A stretch of DNA of 64,000 bases from an uncultured Flavobacteriaceae bacterium (GCA_947495135.1 CANLXN010000005.1:1-64000); one strand, 5' to 3'. Positions 54,616 to 63,474 are shown, counted from the stretch's first letter. Translations and numbers: made by a program. The notes: a model not told the origin generated them from the sequence alone.

Positions 54616-56387
54616 AAAAGAACATCTTATATCTAGGTATTGCAGTAATCATAGGATTACTTGGCGGATATTTATTATTCGGAAATAGTACGGAGAGTAC
54701 AGGTCAAGCAGTAGATAATCACGACCATTCAGAGGCCTCTGCTAATCAAATGTGGACGTGTTCAATGCATCCACAGATTATGCAGCCAGAACCTGGCGAC
54801 TGTCCAATTTGTGGAATGGATTTAATTCCTGCCGAAACTGGTGCGGAAGGTCTAGCCGCAAATGAAATTAAAATGACCGAAAATGCCTTGGCATTAGCTA
54901 ATATTCAAACCAGTATTGTTGGGAGTGTTGCAACTTCTGACGAAGACGGTATGATTTCGCTCTCTGGTAAGATTGCTGAAAACGAAGAAAACAACGCTGT
55001 TCAAGCAAGTTATTTTGAAGGTCGCTTGGAGCGGTTGAATGTTAGCTATGAAGGACAAAAAGTAAATAAGGGACAATTATTAGCTACTATTTATGCACCT
55101 AATCTTGTAGCTGCCCAGCAGGAACTAATTACAGCAGCGTCATTAAAAGAATCGCAACCGGCTTTATATAATGCAGTACGTAATAAATTAAAACTTTGGA
55201 AACTTTCAGAAAAGCAAATTAGCAGTATAGAAGCTTCAGGAAAAGTGCGCGAGAACTTTCCAATCTACGCAACCGTTTCAGGAACGGTAGCTATGGTAAT
55301 GGCAGCAGAAGGCGACTATGTAAAACAAGGTCAACCCATTTTAAAAGTGAGCAACCTAAATTCGGTTTGGGCAGAATTTGATGCCTATGAAAATCAAATT
55401 TCGCAGTTTAAAAAAGGGCAGAAAATCAAGGTTACCACTAATGCATACCCTAATAAGGACTTTGATGCGGTAATTACATTTATAGACCCTGTTCTTAACA
55501 ATCGCACTAGAACTGTAACTGTAAGAACAACGCTTAAGAATAAAGAAAATTTATTCAAACCAGGGATGTTTGTCACAGGGAAAATAAAAGGGACAATGCA
55601 GACTTCGGAGGAATCGTTAAGTATACCTGCCAGTGCTATTTTATGGACAGGAGAACGCTCTTTGGTGTATGTTAAGACAAATCCGAATGAAGCTGTTTTT
55701 GAAATGCGAGAGGTTACTATTGGCACTCGTAATGGAGACAATTATACAATTTCTACAGGATTAGAAAATGGAGATGAAATAGTAACTAATGGTACTTTTA
55801 CAGTAGATGCAGCTGCACAGTTGCAAGGTAAAAAAAGTATGATGAATAAAGCTGGTGGACGCACAACAACAGGACACGAAGGACATACGGGAATGCAAGG
55901 AGCTATTACTGAAAAGAAACCTAACTCGGTTTCAATGATGAAAATGAAATTACCCCAAGCGTTTCAGTCAGGATTTCAATCAGCTCTTCAACCATATCTT
56001 AAAATGAAAGATGCATTTGTATCAAGTGATGCGAGTCAAGTTTCAGCTTTTGCTAAAACTACTTCGGATAAGTTAAATGCCATTGAAGCAAGTAATTTAG
56101 GTAAAATGGAAAAGTCTCATTTTTCAAAAAGTATTGAAATGTTAGACGCCATTTCTACTAATCCAGATTTAGAAAAACAAAGAGCATATTTGGTAGTTTT
56201 AAACGAAAATATGGTCGCTCTTGCGATGAATATACAATCACCTGCGGATACACTTTATGTTCAAAAGTGTCCTATGGCAAACAGTAACAAAGGTGCCATA
56301 TGGCTAAGTACAGAAAAAGAAATTAAGAATCCATACTATGGCGATGCAATGTTGACTTGTGGAAGTGTGATTGAGACTATAAATTAA
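54612..56387 (+). CDS. cusB: CusB-like efflux adaptor with HMBD and DUF3347 domains
   Basis: The RND periplasmic adaptor for CusA/CusC. The 591 residues contain an N-terminal anchor (about 4-23), an HMBD (WTCSMHPQIMQPEPGDCPICGMDL, 48-71), the adaptor core (ISLSGKIAENEENN, LERLNVSYEGQKVNKGQLLATIYAPNLVAAQQEL, FPIYATVSGTVAMVMAAEGDYVKQGQPILKVSNLNSVWAEFDAYE) and a C-terminal DUF3347 domain (QKCPMANSNKGAIWLSTEKEIKNPYYGDAMLTCG) much like the free lipoprotein at 10315. It is unusual that cusB is well downstream of cusA and cusC, separated by copA and accessory genes. Confidence 0.9.
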   Translation: MKKNILYLGIAVIIGLLGGYLLFGNSTESTGQAVDNHDHSEASANQMWTCSMHPQIMQPEPGDCPICGMDLIPAETGAEGLAANEIKMTENALALANIQTSIVGSVATSDEDGMISLSGKIAENEENNAVQASYFEGRLERLNVSYEGQKVNKGQLLATIYAPNLVAAQQELITAASLKESQPALYNAVRNKLKLWKLSEKQISSIEASGKVRENFPIYATVSGTVAMVMAAEGDYVKQGQPILKVSNLNSVWAEFDAYENQISQFKKGQKIKVTTNAYPNKDFDAVITFIDPVLNNRTRTVTVRTTLKNKENLFKPGMFVTGKIKGTMQTSEESLSIPASAILWTGERSLVYVKTNPNEAVFEMREVTIGTRNGDNYTISTGLENGDEIVTNGTFTVDAAAQLQGKKSMMNKAGGRTTTGHEGHTGMQGAITEKKPNSVSMMKMKLPQAFQSGFQSALQPYLKMKDAFVSSDASQVSAFAKTTSDKLNAIEASNLGKMEKSHFSKSIEMLDAISTNPDLEKQRAYLVVLNENMVALAMNIQSPADTLYVQKCPMANSNKGAIWLSTEKEIKNPYYGDAMLTCGSVIETIN

Positions 56388-56415
56388 TTGCACAGCTATT
56401 GCATTTAAAATCTAT

Positions 56416-56423
56416 TATCTTTG
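56416..56423 (+). promoter_or_regulatory. -7 box before the DUF6660 gene
   Basis: TATCTTTG matches TAnnTTTG, five bp before the GTG start (56428). TTG at 56399-56401 is 14 bp upstream, shorter than normal. Confidence 0.45.
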
Positions 56424-56427
56424 TAAT

Positions 56428-56745
56428 GTGAAAATCTTTAGCATCATACTATCTATTTATTTCCTAGGGCTCAATTTTATGCCTTGTGGCGATACGCTTA
56501 TTGATAATAGTGACCCAAATGAAGAAATCTCACAAATGGTAGATGTAAATCACAACCACTCTGAAAGTGATATGTGTTCACCATTTTGCCATTGTCATTG
56601 CTGTCACGTTCATACTATTGGATTTGATGCGATAGAATTTGAGCCTATAAACCTCTTGACACCAAAATTGTACATTAAACATTTTGATGGTAAGAATAAA
56701 GGCTATCATATCTCCTTACTCCAGCCACCCCAGTTTATTGCCTAA
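56428..56745 (+). CDS. DUF6660-like Cys/His-rich exported protein
   Basis: A 105-residue protein starting at GTG 56428, with signal-peptide-like MKIFSIILSIYFLGLNFMPC and a strong metal-type cluster NHNHSESDMCSPFCHCHCCHVH (about 43-65), with Cys/His alternation, followed by LLTPKLYIKHFDG and SLLQPPQFIA. The architecture fits the small DUF6660 family of Flavobacteriia. Periplasmic metal binding is inferred. It lies directly before the TonB receptor. Confidence 0.7.
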   Translation: MKIFSIILSIYFLGLNFMPCGDTLIDNSDPNEEISQMVDVNHNHSESDMCSPFCHCHCCHVHTIGFDAIEFEPINLLTPKLYIKHFDGKNKGYHISLLQPPQFIA

Positions 56746-56799
56746 AACAAAAGGGATTTACTAATCTCATATTTTTTTTAGTCAATAAAACCATAATCA

Positions 56800-58983
56800 A
56801 TGAATATAAAATCTATAAGCCTGTGGCTTATGCTATTGTTTTGTGCTTTCGGAAAAGCCCAAACAGAAACTTTAAAAATCAAGGTTCAAACGGAACAGGA
56901 AAAAGAACCATTACTAGGTGCTACTGTTTACTTCAATGAATTAGAAATAGGTGCTATTACCGACTTTGATGGTGTTGCTAACTTCTCTGATATTCCAGAC
57001 GGTACCCATAAAATTACCATATCATATCTAGGGTTTGAAACTCTAGAGACAACCATTCAATTACCCACCGACTCAGAATTGGTGTTCTTTCTTAAATCAG
57101 GTGGTAATACGCTAGATGAAGTAGTCTTACAATCATCGAGAAGTACAAGAACCGTAAAGAAAATACCAACACGCATTGAGTTCATAGGAGCCGAGGAATT
57201 AGGTGAAAAAGCAATAATGAATGCTTCTAATATTTCTATGGTTTTAAGAGAAAGTACAGGTATTCAGATGCAACAAACGTCGCTTAGTAGTGGTAACACC
57301 AATATTAGAATTCAAGGGTTAGATGGTCGCTATACACAGTTATTGCGAGATGGCTTTCCACTTTATGGCGGTTTTTCAAGTGGATTAAGCATTTTACAAA
57401 TTCCACCATTAGACCTCAAGCAATTTGAAATAATAAAAGGTAGCTCATCTACATTGTATGGTGGTGGTGCAATAGCGGGGTTAGTAAATATGGTGTCTAA
57501 AACACCAGAAGAAGACCCTCAATTAGATATAATGCTAACACAGACCCAAGCACTAGGTAGTACCGCAAATGTATTTTATGGACAGCGAAAAGATAATTTT
57601 GGTTGGACGTTGTATGGCTCTGGCCATTATCAGAAAGCTTATGACCCTGAAGATGACGGTTTCAGTAATCTCCCATTAACAAAATCATTGAGTATTAATC
57701 CAAAATTATTTTACTACCCATCTGAAAATACAACACTTTGGTTAGGACTTAACGGAACATATGATGATAGAAAAGGGGGAGATATTACAAAAATTGAAGA
57801 AGGGCAAAATGGTATTCATCAATATACTGAAAATAACCTTTCCAAGCGTCTAAGTAGTCAAGCTGTTTACGAGACAAAGTTAGACTCATTAAGGACGCTT
57901 ACTGTAAAAAATAGCATCGCTTATTTTGATAGGAGTTTGGATATTCTAGACCTAACCTTTAAAGGCAAACAATGGAATACTTTTACAGAAGCTACCTATC
58001 AAAAAGAAGGTTTAAAATCTGATTGGGTGCTCGGAGCTAATTTGTATACCACATCGTTTGATGAAATAGATAATCACATCGAAAGAGACCAAAAGGAAAT
58101 CACCTATGGTTTATTTGCAAACAATATTTATGACCTTTCTGACCAGTGGATTTTGGAAACGGGTTTACGTACCGATTACGCTCAAGATTGGGGCTTTTTT
58201 GCACTACCTAGAGTCTCGCTTTTATATAAAAACGACACTGGATTTTCAAGTAGAATTGGTGGTGGACTTGGGTATAAACTACCAGATATATTTACAGAAG
58301 AAGCGGAATTTATCAATTTCAGAGATGTTTTACCCATAAACAAGGATGCCTTGAAAGCTGAAAGGTCTTATGGAGTTAATCTTGATTTTAATTATCAAAC
58401 AAGATTATCAGATGAAATAGGATTTTCTATTAACCAATTGTTCTACGTATCTGCAATCAAAAACGGCTTGCTTTTAAATAGTACAGATGATGGGTTATTT
58501 AATTTTGAAAATGCTGAAGGTGAAATTATTAGTAGAGGAGCTGAGACTAATATTAAATTTACTTATGAGGATTTTAGATGGTTTCTTAATTATGCGTTGA
58601 TAGATACGAGATTGAATTATTTACCTGGTAATCCACAAAAACCATTAACCGCAAAGCATAATGCAGGTAGTGTATTGATGTACGAATCTGATAAATGGCG
58701 CATTGGTTATGAAACCTACTACACAGGAAAACAACTATTGTCAAATGGTTCTGAAACAACAGATTTTTTTACAATGGGACTCCTGTTAATGCGTAACTTT
58801 AAATGGGGTAGCACATTTGTAAATTTTGAAAATTTCACAGACCGCAGGCAAAGTCGATTTTCTCCGTTGGTATTGCCTCCGCACGAAAACCCAACTTTTC
58901 CCGAAATTTATGCGCCCACTGATGGGTTTATCTTTAGCTTAGGAATTATTATTAAACCTTTTGGAAACGAAGACCACGATTAA
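56800..58983 (+). CDS. TonB-dependent outer membrane receptor (island)
   Basis: A 727-residue receptor with signal peptide (to about residue 21), carboxypeptidase-like domain (about 25-105, LLGATVYFNELEIGAITDFDGVANFSDIPDGTHKITISYLGFE), plug (about 120-230, STRTVKKIPTRIEFIG and ESTGIQMQQTSLSSGNTNIRIQGLDGRY) and a beta-barrel with C-terminal FIFSLGIIIKPFGNEDHD. Unlike the chromosomal receptor at 12259 it lacks the CC in the plug. Role in uptake or export of metal complexes is inferred from its neighbours. The regulator starts two bases later. Confidence 0.9.
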   Translation: MNIKSISLWLMLLFCAFGKAQTETLKIKVQTEQEKEPLLGATVYFNELEIGAITDFDGVANFSDIPDGTHKITISYLGFETLETTIQLPTDSELVFFLKSGGNTLDEVVLQSSRSTRTVKKIPTRIEFIGAEELGEKAIMNASNISMVLRESTGIQMQQTSLSSGNTNIRIQGLDGRYTQLLRDGFPLYGGFSSGLSILQIPPLDLKQFEIIKGSSSTLYGGGAIAGLVNMVSKTPEEDPQLDIMLTQTQALGSTANVFYGQRKDNFGWTLYGSGHYQKAYDPEDDGFSNLPLTKSLSINPKLFYYPSENTTLWLGLNGTYDDRKGGDITKIEEGQNGIHQYTENNLSKRLSSQAVYETKLDSLRTLTVKNSIAYFDRSLDILDLTFKGKQWNTFTEATYQKEGLKSDWVLGANLYTTSFDEIDNHIERDQKEITYGLFANNIYDLSDQWILETGLRTDYAQDWGFFALPRVSLLYKNDTGFSSRIGGGLGYKLPDIFTEEAEFINFRDVLPINKDALKAERSYGVNLDFNYQTRLSDEIGFSINQLFYVSAIKNGLLLNSTDDGLFNFENAEGEIISRGAETNIKFTYEDFRWFLNYALIDTRLNYLPGNPQKPLTAKHNAGSVLMYESDKWRIGYETYYTGKQLLSNGSETTDFFTMGLLLMRNFKWGSTFVNFENFTDRRQSRFSPLVLPPHENPTFPEIYAPTDGFIFSLGIIIKPFGNEDHD

Positions 58984-58985
58984 AT

Positions 58986-59402
58986 ATGCAAACAATAGAA
59001 GAAGTATTAGAGTCAAAAGATATTCGTGTTACGGCAATGCGTCTGCTGATATATAAGTTTCTTGCAGAAAAAGAGGTAGCAGTAACTTTGACAGATATTG
59101 AGTCCGCTTTCGCGAAAGCAGAACGCACCACATTGTATCGTACACTCAAAACTTTTGAAGAAAAGAAAATAGTTCACCAAATAGATGATGGCACGGGCAT
59201 TTCAAAGTATGCCTTGTGTGAGAAGGGTTGTAACTGTGAGATTGAACAAGATTTACACTTGCATTTTCATTGTAACAACTGCAATGAAACGGTGTGTCTT
59301 ACGGAACATAAAATCCCTCAAATTAAAGTGCCAGATGGATTTGTTTCAGAAAATGTGAACCTAGTTGTAAAAGGGATATGTGATAAATGTAGCGGTCAAT
59401 AA
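58986..59402 (+). CDS. Fur-family transcriptional regulator
   Basis: A 138-residue Fur/Zur/PerR-type repressor: winged helix with RTTLYRTLKTFEEKKIVHQI (about 47-66), the hinge, and a metal-binding domain with HLHFHCNNCNETVCL (about 93-107) and the final CDKC (structural zinc Cys pairs CxxC). An early pair (CEKGCNCE) adds more cysteines. Directly after the TonB receptor gene and before the DUF3703/P1B ATPase pair, so it probably controls these genes in response to zinc or another metal. The palindrome encodes SAFAKA at residues 40-45 in the loop before the recognition helix. Confidence 0.9.
   Translation: MQTIEEVLESKDIRVTAMRLLIYKFLAEKEVAVTLTDIESAFAKAERTTLYRTLKTFEEKKIVHQIDDGTGISKYALCEKGCNCEIEQDLHLHFHCNNCNETVCLTEHKIPQIKVPDGFVSENVNLVVKGICDKCSGQ
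59106..59119. repeat. Perfect palindrome GCTTTCGCGAAAGC (in fur-like gene)
   Basis: Encodes SAFAKA (residues 40-45) in the regulator. Confidence 0.9.
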
Positions 59403-59448
59403 TGCACTTCCGTTGCACTAACTATTAAACTACTTTTATCCAAAATCA

Positions 59449-59817
59449 ATGGATATGAGGTTTAATATAAAAATACCAAAACATCTAAAACAGGCATACA
59501 ACAAAGAATTAGAGCTTTATCGTAATTTTTTAGAAAGTAAACAATTCAGTATAGCCTGGTATCATTTAGAAAGAAGTCACATTATAGGTCAGTCTTACCC
59601 AATTGAGCATACCTATTCACATTGGTTAATGCTGAAGTTTGGGTTGATGGAAAAGAATACGAAAGAAGTATTTGGGCAAATCATTAGATTAATTGTTGGC
59701 GGTTGGAAGTCCTTCATTAATTACATACCACTTGGCAATACAGGAGGTGCAAATGTACCACCATTAAGAACTATGCCTATTCCTGATGATATTAAAGAAT
59801 TGTTCAGTGCAAAATGA
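59449..59817 (+). CDS. DUF3703 protein
   Basis: A 122-residue soluble protein with the DUF3703 pattern WYHLERSHIIGQSYPIEHTYSHWLMLKFGLM and the end GNTGGANVPPLRTMPIPDDI. Multiple His residues (HLERSHIIG, HTYSHW) could bind metal. It overlaps the P1B ATPase start by four bases, a pairing common for this family in metal-resistance regions. Function unknown. Confidence 0.85.
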   Translation: MDMRFNIKIPKHLKQAYNKELELYRNFLESKQFSIAWYHLERSHIIGQSYPIEHTYSHWLMLKFGLMEKNTKEVFGQIIRLIVGGWKSFINYIPLGNTGGANVPPLRTMPIPDDIKELFSAK

Positions 59818-61775
59818 AAAAAAAGAAACTCAATTTAAGAGACCTAAAGCCTAATTCGGAGGAAGAACATAGTCACGATGACGGTCATAACCACGACCAC
59901 GGAAATAGTAGTGCTTTTAAAACCTACATCCCTGCAATCATAAGTTTTATAATGCTTGTCGCAGGTATTGCCATAGATTATTTTGATGCGTTACCATTTT
60001 TTGAAGGCTGGGTGAGAATCGTTTGGTATACAATTGCCTACATACCTGTTGGATTTCCAGTAATTAAAGAAGGCTGGAAAAGTATTAAAAATGGAGATTT
60101 CTTCACAGAATTTTTTCTGATGTCCATTGCAACTTTGGGGGCGTTCGCTATAGGCGAATACCCAGAAGGTGTTGCTGTAATGTTGTTTTATGCTGTGGGC
60201 GAATTATTTCAACAAGCAGCAGTGAATCGGGCGAAAGGAAACATAAAGGCATTACTAGATGTTAGGCCTAATGAAGCGCTGGTCAACCGTAATGGTGACT
60301 TTATTCCGGTTAGTCCTGAAACTGTGGAAATAGGTGAAAAGATTCAAGTACGCGTAGGAGAAAAAGTGCCATTAGATGGAATTTTACTTTCGGATAAAGG
60401 TTCTTTTAATACTGCTGCTCTTACTGGAGAAAGTAAACCAGATACGGTTCAGCAAGGAGCGTCTGTTTTTGCAGGAAGTATTAATCTTGATGGTGTTATT
60501 GAAGTAGAGACTACTAAAAAGTTCAAGGATAGTTCAATTGCCCGTATTCTAGATATGGTTCAAAATGCCACAGCAAGAAAATCTAAAACAGAGCTTTTCA
60601 TTAGAAAATTTGCTCGTGTTTACACACCTATCGTTGTATTTCTAGCGATAGGACTCACATTTCTTCCTTATTTCTTTGTTGATGATTACGTTTTTAGAGA
60701 CTGGCTATACCGAGCTTTAATCTTTCTTGTAATCTCTTGCCCTTGCGCGCTTGTGATTTCCATTCCGTTAGGATATTTTGGTGGACTAGGCGCAGCATCC
60801 CGCAATGGAATTTTATTCAAAGGAGCCTCTTTTCTCGATGCAATGACTAAAGTAAATACCGTTGTAATGGATAAGACCGGAACGGTTACAAAGGGAGTTT
60901 TTAAGATTAAGGAAGTTGTAAATGATTCCGCTTTCGCGAAAGCAGACTTTATGAAATACCTAATGGCAATGGAAGAGCAATCTACACATCCCATCGCCAA
61001 GGCTATTATGGAATACAAAGCCGAAGGCGCAGACTATGATGCCAGCGAAGTATCTGAAATTGCAGGAAAGGGGCTGAAAGGAACGGTAAACAGAAAAACA
61101 ATATTGGTTGGAAACAAAGCATTAATGACTTCAAATGCTATTGACGTTCCATCGGAGACAGACGCCATTGTTGAATCCATAGTAATGGTAGGAATAGACG
61201 GCAAATTTGCTGGCTATGTAACTATCGCAGATGAGCTGAAAGAAGATGCGCATCAAGCAATCAAGAAAATCCGCAAATCAGGCATTTCTAAAATCATAAT
61301 GCTTTCGGGCGATAAAGATTCCATTACGCAACAAGTTGCCAAAGAATTAGGTATCGATTCGGCAAAAGGCGGATTACTCCCAGAAGATAAGCTCAACGAA
61401 GTAGAAAAACTCAAAGCACAACCAGATACAAAAGTTGCTTTTATAGGTGATGGCATCAACGATGCACCTGTATTGGCTGCAAGTGATGTCGGCATAGCAA
61501 TGGGAGGTCTAGGAAGTGATGTTGCCATAGAAACGGCAGATGTTATCATTCAAAATGACCAACCATCAAGGATAGCTCGTGCCATAAAAATAGGACACTC
61601 TACAAGACGCATCGTTTGGCAAAATATCGCATTGGCTTTTGGAATAAAAATCATAGTACTTATTCTAGGTGCTGGTGGACTTGCAACAATGTGGGAAGCG
61701 GTATTTGCTGATGTTGGAGTTGCACTACTTGCAATTTTGAATGCCATTAGATTACAGAAGATGAAGTGGGATTAA
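59814..61775 (+). CDS. Zinc/cadmium-type P1B ATPase
   Basis: A 653-residue heavy-metal ATPase. The N-terminus has a His/Asp stretch (EEHSHDDGHNHDHGNSS, about 16-32) in place of an HMA domain. Core: TGES motif (AALTGESKP), CPC in ISCPCALVISIP (Cys309/311), DKTGTVTKG (Asp353), EQSTHPIAKA, GDGINDAPVLAASDVGIAMGGLGSDVAIE. The CPC plus His-rich N-terminus without GMTCxxC favours divalent Zn/Cd/Co export over copper. A palindrome at 60930 encodes SAFAKA after the phosphorylation site. Probably controlled by the adjacent Fur-like protein. Confidence 0.93.
   Translation: MKKKKLNLRDLKPNSEEEHSHDDGHNHDHGNSSAFKTYIPAIISFIMLVAGIAIDYFDALPFFEGWVRIVWYTIAYIPVGFPVIKEGWKSIKNGDFFTEFFLMSIATLGAFAIGEYPEGVAVMLFYAVGELFQQAAVNRAKGNIKALLDVRPNEALVNRNGDFIPVSPETVEIGEKIQVRVGEKVPLDGILLSDKGSFNTAALTGESKPDTVQQGASVFAGSINLDGVIEVETTKKFKDSSIARILDMVQNATARKSKTELFIRKFARVYTPIVVFLAIGLTFLPYFFVDDYVFRDWLYRALIFLVISCPCALVISIPLGYFGGLGAASRNGILFKGASFLDAMTKVNTVVMDKTGTVTKGVFKIKEVVNDSAFAKADFMKYLMAMEEQSTHPIAKAIMEYKAEGADYDASEVSEIAGKGLKGTVNRKTILVGNKALMTSNAIDVPSETDAIVESIVMVGIDGKFAGYVTIADELKEDAHQAIKKIRKSGISKIIMLSGDKDSITQQVAKELGIDSAKGGLLPEDKLNEVEKLKAQPDTKVAFIGDGINDAPVLAASDVGIAMGGLGSDVAIETADVIIQNDQPSRIARAIKIGHSTRRIVWQNIALAFGIKIIVLILGAGGLATMWEAVFADVGVALLAILNAIRLQKMKWD
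60930..60943. repeat. Perfect palindrome GCTTTCGCGAAAGC (in P1B ATPase)
   Basis: Encodes SAFAKA about 19 residues after the phosphorylated Asp. Confidence 0.9.
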
Positions 61776-62210
61776 TCCAAAGACTTCGGAAGAAAGCCAC
61801 TCAGCACATTCCCCTACATTTCGCGAAAAGCTTCATTACGTGAAATAAGCTTCATTCAGAAAAGTCTTGGACACAATTCCCACTTTTGACTTTTCATTTC
61901 ATTAATCCTTTCCGCTACACTGGAAAGGAACACTTCATTCCCAAGTAAAAAGCGTGAATTAAGTCCGCTTTTTAATAAGGAAAATTGCATTTGCATATTG
62001 TTCCACTTCCTATGCTTTTGTACTTCACAAGATGTTTAGACTCGCCTCCCGAGTCATCACCGCTATACCTTTTTTTGACAGCAAAATAACAACATTCACT
62101 CTTGGACGACGGCATAAACCAGGCTCGTGTCTCGCTCTTTTTTATACGTCTTACCAAGCTTGAATATTGAACTCCACCAAGCAACAAAAAAAGGTAACAG
62201 TGACGGCTCT
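61776..62210. other. Intergenic stretch in the element, mostly empty
   Basis: No gene is supported here. A TTTCGCGAAA core (61819-61828) resembles the palindrome but is not the full form. An eight-base inverted repeat TCCTTTCC/GGAAAGGA (61906-61913, 61922-61929) lies in it, with no T-run. Short frames on both strands look random. Confidence 0.5.
61906..61929. repeat. Inverted repeat TCCTTTCC/GGAAAGGA
   Basis: Perfect eight-bp arms around GCTACACT in the gap between the P1B ATPase and ssb. May be a protein site or a remnant; unassigned. Confidence 0.5.
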
Positions 62211-62354
62211 ATGGGAAGTAAATCTAAAATGAATCTTATGAAATCTTACAAAAACATCAAAAAGGAAGCGGAACAAAAGTTAAAAAAACAACAAAAGGAA
62301 AACGCTCTGGATATAATAAGTAAATCAATAATTCAAACAAATATTAATCTTTAA
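62211..62354 (+). CDS. Small Lys-rich protein, unknown
   Basis: A 47-residue frame from ATG 62211 (MGSKSKMNLMKSYKNIKKEAEQ...) ending ten bases before ssb. It is basic and likely a single coiled helix. A longer version from a GTG at 62127 is possible. Position before ssb and composition are the only support. Confidence 0.4.
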   Translation: MGSKSKMNLMKSYKNIKKEAEQKLKKQQKENALDIISKSIIQTNINL

Positions 62355-62364
62355 ATCTTTTATT

Positions 62365-62718
62365 ATGAGTACGCTAAAAAACAAAGTACAGTTAATCGGA
62401 AACGTAGGAAACGAACCCGAAGTTAAATCGTTAGAAAGTGGTAAAAAAGTGGCTAATTTTTCAATGGCTACGAATGAAACTTACAAGAATTCTAATGGGG
62501 AGAAAGTGCAAAATACCCAATGGCATAATATCGTTGCTTGGGGTAAGATTGCTGAAATTATCGAGAAGTATGTCGGTAAAGGAAAAGAGGTGGCAATTGA
62601 AGGAAAATTAACTTCAAGAAGTTACGAAACCGAGGCAGGAGAAAAACGATATGTTACTGAAGTGGTAGCAAATGAAATCCTGCTATTGGGTATCAAAGGC
62701 GAAGAAAATGGCGAGTAG
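62365..62718 (+). CDS. ssb: Single-stranded DNA-binding protein (element copy)
   Basis: An OB-fold SSB of 117 residues: MSTLKNKVQLIGNVGNEPEVKSLESGKKVANFSMATNETYKN, WHNIVAWGKIAEIIEKYVGKGKEVAIEGKLTSRSYETEAGEKRYVTEVVANEILLL. It ends shortly after the fold, lacking the long acidic tail (DDDIPF-like) of chromosomal SSB; the tail here is KGEENGE. Typical of SSBs carried by conjugative elements. Confidence 0.92.
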   Translation: MSTLKNKVQLIGNVGNEPEVKSLESGKKVANFSMATNETYKNSNGEKVQNTQWHNIVAWGKIAEIIEKYVGKGKEVAIEGKLTSRSYETEAGEKRYVTEVVANEILLLGIKGEENGE

Positions 62719-62728
62719 TTAAAAAGAT

Positions 62729-62766
62729 AAAGAGGGCGCACCTGTGGAAAGTTTCGCCCTCTTTTT
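62729..62766 (+). terminator. Terminator after the element ssb
   Basis: AAAGAGGGCG (62729-62738) and CGCCCTCTTT (62755-62764) form a ten-bp stem followed by T residues. Confidence 0.85.
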
Positions 62767-62794
62767 CATTTATAATCACGTTAAGTTAATTACA

Positions 62795-63244
62795 ATGAGA
62801 AACAAAGTTAATGAAATAAAAATAAGTTACGAGGGTGGTATCAAATCCAAAAATTGGGTACAAGTATCTACCTCGGCACAAGCTGCAGAAGTGCTTTTTG
62901 AACATTGGGATAAAAGGACGATGCAATTGCAAGAGACATTTAAAATTGTACTCTTAAACAACAGCAATAAAGTAAAAGGCATTTGTCAAATTTCACAGGG
63001 AGGAATTGCAGGAACTTTGGTTGATGTGCGCATCCTTTTTGCAACGGTTTTAAAATCACTTTCCGTAGGTTTAATATTAGCACATAACCATCCAAGCGGA
63101 AAATTAGAACCGAGTGAAGCGGATATAAAATTGACCAAAAAAATCAAGAAAGCAGCATCCGTTTTTGACATCCGATTATTAGACCATTTAATCTTTGCAC
63201 CCGATGGCGATTATTACAGTTTTGCCGACGATGGGCGACTTTAA
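62795..63244 (+). CDS. RadC-like JAB-domain protein
   Basis: From ATG 62795 (MRNKVNEIKISYEGG) the protein has 149 residues; the frame upstream to 62744 overlaps the terminator. The JAB/MPN domain includes the metal motif HNHPSGKLEPSEADIK (about 90-105) and LLDHLIFAPDGDYYSF. Such RadC-like proteins are common in mobile elements with unclear roles in recombination. Confidence 0.88.
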   Translation: MRNKVNEIKISYEGGIKSKNWVQVSTSAQAAEVLFEHWDKRTMQLQETFKIVLLNNSNKVKGICQISQGGIAGTLVDVRILFATVLKSLSVGLILAHNHPSGKLEPSEADIKLTKKIKKAASVFDIRLLDHLIFAPDGDYYSFADDGRL

Positions 63245-63255
63245 ATCTTGATACT

Positions 63256-63453
63256 ATGGTCTATATAAATTTTACAAATCTCGATAATGAGACGCAACAA
63301 AAACTGTTGTCTGATTCCAAGGAAGATGTTAAGCGGAAATTTGGAAATCAATTGAAACGATATGCCCAAGAAAATCATATTAGTTATGATACACTTTTGG
63401 AAGAAGAAGCGATGCGAAATTTATATTCTTACAATTTCGTTTTTAATATTTAG
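63256..63453 (+). CDS. Hypothetical protein of the element
   Basis: A 65-residue soluble protein (MVYINFTNLDNETQQKLLSDSKEDVKRKFGNQLKRYAQENHISYDTLLEEEAMRNLYSY) without a known motif; charged helices predominate. It begins 11 bp after the RadC-like stop and ends before a strong terminator, so it is probably expressed with it. Confidence 0.7.
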   Translation: MVYINFTNLDNETQQKLLSDSKEDVKRKFGNQLKRYAQENHISYDTLLEEEAMRNLYSYNFVFNI

Positions 63454-63474
63454 AACGGACTATTTTAACCTAAC

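Noticed and set aside
61972-62187. 71-residue minus-strand frame in the gap before ssb
   Set aside because: No motif, unusual composition, and no partner; left as non-coding.
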